Origin: an archaeon
GTDB taxonomy: Archaea; Nanobdellota; Nanobdellia; SCGC-AAA011-G17; PNOQ01
Length of the DNA: 64,000 nt
NCBI GenBank assembly: GCA_018671245.1
Contig: JABHIB010000002.1
Span: forward strand, 1-64,000
Direction: 5' to 3'
Shown: positions 63,001-64,000 of the stretch, piece after piece
How the letters are laid out: each line of letters opens with the position of its first letter
Numbering within the stretch: the first letter of the stretch is position 1
Program-made: the position numbers and the translations under genes
The notes under the pieces: model-generated
The model's database searches: none
Seen by the model: the letters and a program-made list of their open reading frames with translations, nothing else
What the model was told of the DNA's origin: nothing

Positions 63001-64000
63001 TTAGAAATTTTTTTTATCTTTTCCCAAGGAAGTTCCTGATTTGAAAAGTGTCCGTAAGCTGCAGTTTTTTTGTAGATTGGTTTTTTTAGATCGAATTGAG
63101 AGATTATTTCTGCAGGTTTTAATCTAAAATTTTCCTTAATTAATTCTATCAATTCATCCTCAGATAGTTCTGATGTTCCGAAAGAGTCTACGAATATACT
63201 AACTGGTTCTGCAACTCCTATTGCATAGCTTATTCCTACTTCACATTTTTTACATATTTTATTTGCTACCAAACTTTTTGCTATGTGTCTTGTTGCGTAT
63301 GCTCCACTCCGATCTACTTTTGAAGGGTCTTTTCCCGAAAATGCTCCGCCTCCGTGCCTACCTATTCCTCCATAAGTGTCTACTATTATTTTTCTTCCTG
63401 TGACTCCTGCGTCACCTTCTGGTCCACCTATAATGAATTTTCCTGTAGGATTTACTAAGAATTTTGTGTTTTCATCTATATACTTTTTGCAAACAGGTTT
63501 TATTATATGTTCAATTACGTCTTCTTTTAGAGCTTCATATTCAATTTCTTCATCGTGTTGAGTTGATATGATTATTGTGTCTACTCTTTTTGGTTTGCTA
63601 TGATCGTATTCTACAGAAACTTGAGCTTTTCCGTCAGGTCTTAAGTAGGGAATTGTATTGTTTTTTCTTAGCTCTGATAGTTTCTTTGTTAGTTTGTGTG
63701 CTAAATATATTGATAGGGGCATTAATTCTTCTGTTTCGTCCGTTGCATAACCATACATCATCCCTTGATCTCCAGCTCCCTGTTCTTTGTGAAGTCCTTC
63801 TCCTTCAGTCACACCTTGTGAGATGTCTGGGCTTTGTTGTTCTATTATGGTTGTTATTTTACAACTATCTGCATCTATTCCGTATTTTAATTTTGTGTAA
63901 CCTATATCTCTTAGTGTAGTTCTAGCAATGTCTTCTATGTTTAGATTTGCTTTAGTAGTTAGTTCTCCAGCTATTACAAGATTGTTGCTTTTTACTAGGC
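62982..64000 (-). CDS. metK: S-adenosylmethionine synthetase, bacterial type; start outside window
   Basis: The frame is open to the window edge, so the N-terminus is missing. Conserved bacterial-type MetK sequence: EQQSPDISQGV, KEQGAGDQGMMYGYATDET, GGPEGDAGVTGRKIIVDTYGG, GGGAFSGKDPSKVDRS and GHFSNQELPWE. It makes SAM, needed by the two radical SAM enzymes nearby. Most archaea use a different, archaeal-type MAT, so this gene was probably acquired from bacteria (inference). A GTG at 63812 lies inside the conserved region and is not the start. Confidence 0.95.
   Translation of the reverse strand, partial: LVKSNNLVIAGELTTKANLNIEDIARTTLRDIGYTKLKYGIDADSCKITTIIEQQSPDISQGVTEGEGLHKEQGAGDQGMMYGYATDETEELMPLSIYLAHKLTKKLSELRKNNTIPYLRPDGKAQVSVEYDHSKPKRVDTIIISTQHDEEIEYEALKEDVIEHIIKPVCKKYIDENTKFLVNPTGKFIIGGPEGDAGVTGRKIIVDTYGGIGRHGGGAFSGKDPSKVDRSGAYATRHIAKSLVANKICKKCEVGISYAIGVAEPVSIFVDSFGTSELSEDELIELIKENFRLKPAEIISQFDLKKPIYKKTAAYGHFSNQELPWEKIKKISNYSLKG

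Overview
The window is a visibly AT-rich archaeal chromosome segment. RNase P protein subunits, proteasome alpha, the exosome (Rrp4/41/42), split RNA polymerase B and A subunits, TFB, Kae1, EF-2, LSm, S8e and L37e are all present. Short proteins, a reduced Rad50, a polymerase B gene split into B'' and B', Cys-rich and dockerin-like surface proteins carrying a recurring ITG[KMA]-type motif, and a bacterial-type MetK suggest a DPANN archaeon (Woesearchaeota/Pacearchaeota-like). That lineage placement is inference. Most transcription units have a TTTATAAA or TTTAAA-like box A about 22-30 nt before the start codon, so mostly leaderless mRNAs are expected. Genes inside operons often have GAGG/GGAG just before the start.

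Layout. 1-4.7 kb: end of a secreted Cys-rich protein, an AK6-type kinase, a ZIP metal transporter, RNase P Rpp30, and a protein with a long lysine-rich tail. 4.8-14.7 kb: a long information-processing block (Pop5, psmA, SBDS, rrp4, rrp41, rrp42, rpoK), then a membrane protein, enolase, S2, MEMO, DUF192, RNase J and a tiny membrane protein. 14.9-19.4 kb: a DUF285/BspA-type repeat lipoprotein, then mre11-rad50. 19.4-28.9 kb: a surface-glycan island with GT-C enzymes, a LamG-like protein, a flippase-like protein, GT2 and GT4 enzymes, and a truncated GT2 copy making a 227-bp direct repeat. 29-37 kb: surface proteins, a decayed gene, Sua5/YrdC, a phage T5-A1-like metallophosphoesterase, intron-containing tRNA-Tyr, FKBP, a membrane-anchored JAMM protein, tRNA-Asp and tRNA-Lys. 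37.2-46.2 kb: the RNA polymerase / L30e / NusA / S12 / S7 operon. 46.2-56.9 kb: Kae1, two secreted proteins, a pilus-ATPase-N-domain-like protein with a coiled-coil partner, TFB, S8e, LSm-L37e, an M50 protease, EF-2 and a DUF212 protein.

57.0-62.4 kb holds a five-gene overlapping operon: an unrecognised protein, an atypical radical-SAM candidate, a phosphonopyruvate/sulfopyruvate decarboxylase-like TPP enzyme, a HAD-like protein and a B12-binding radical SAM enzyme. It looks like an uncharacterised biosynthetic pathway and is the strongest candidate for a new system here. The window closes with two small proteins and the 3' part of metK.

Functional links: Sua5 and Kae1 act in the same tRNA t6A pathway. 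Rpp30 and Pop5 are partners in RNase P. Exosome, SBDS, RNase J, LSm and proteasome genes cover RNA and protein turnover. The glycosyltransferases, flippase-like protein and many exported proteins point to heavy investment in a glycosylated cell surface.
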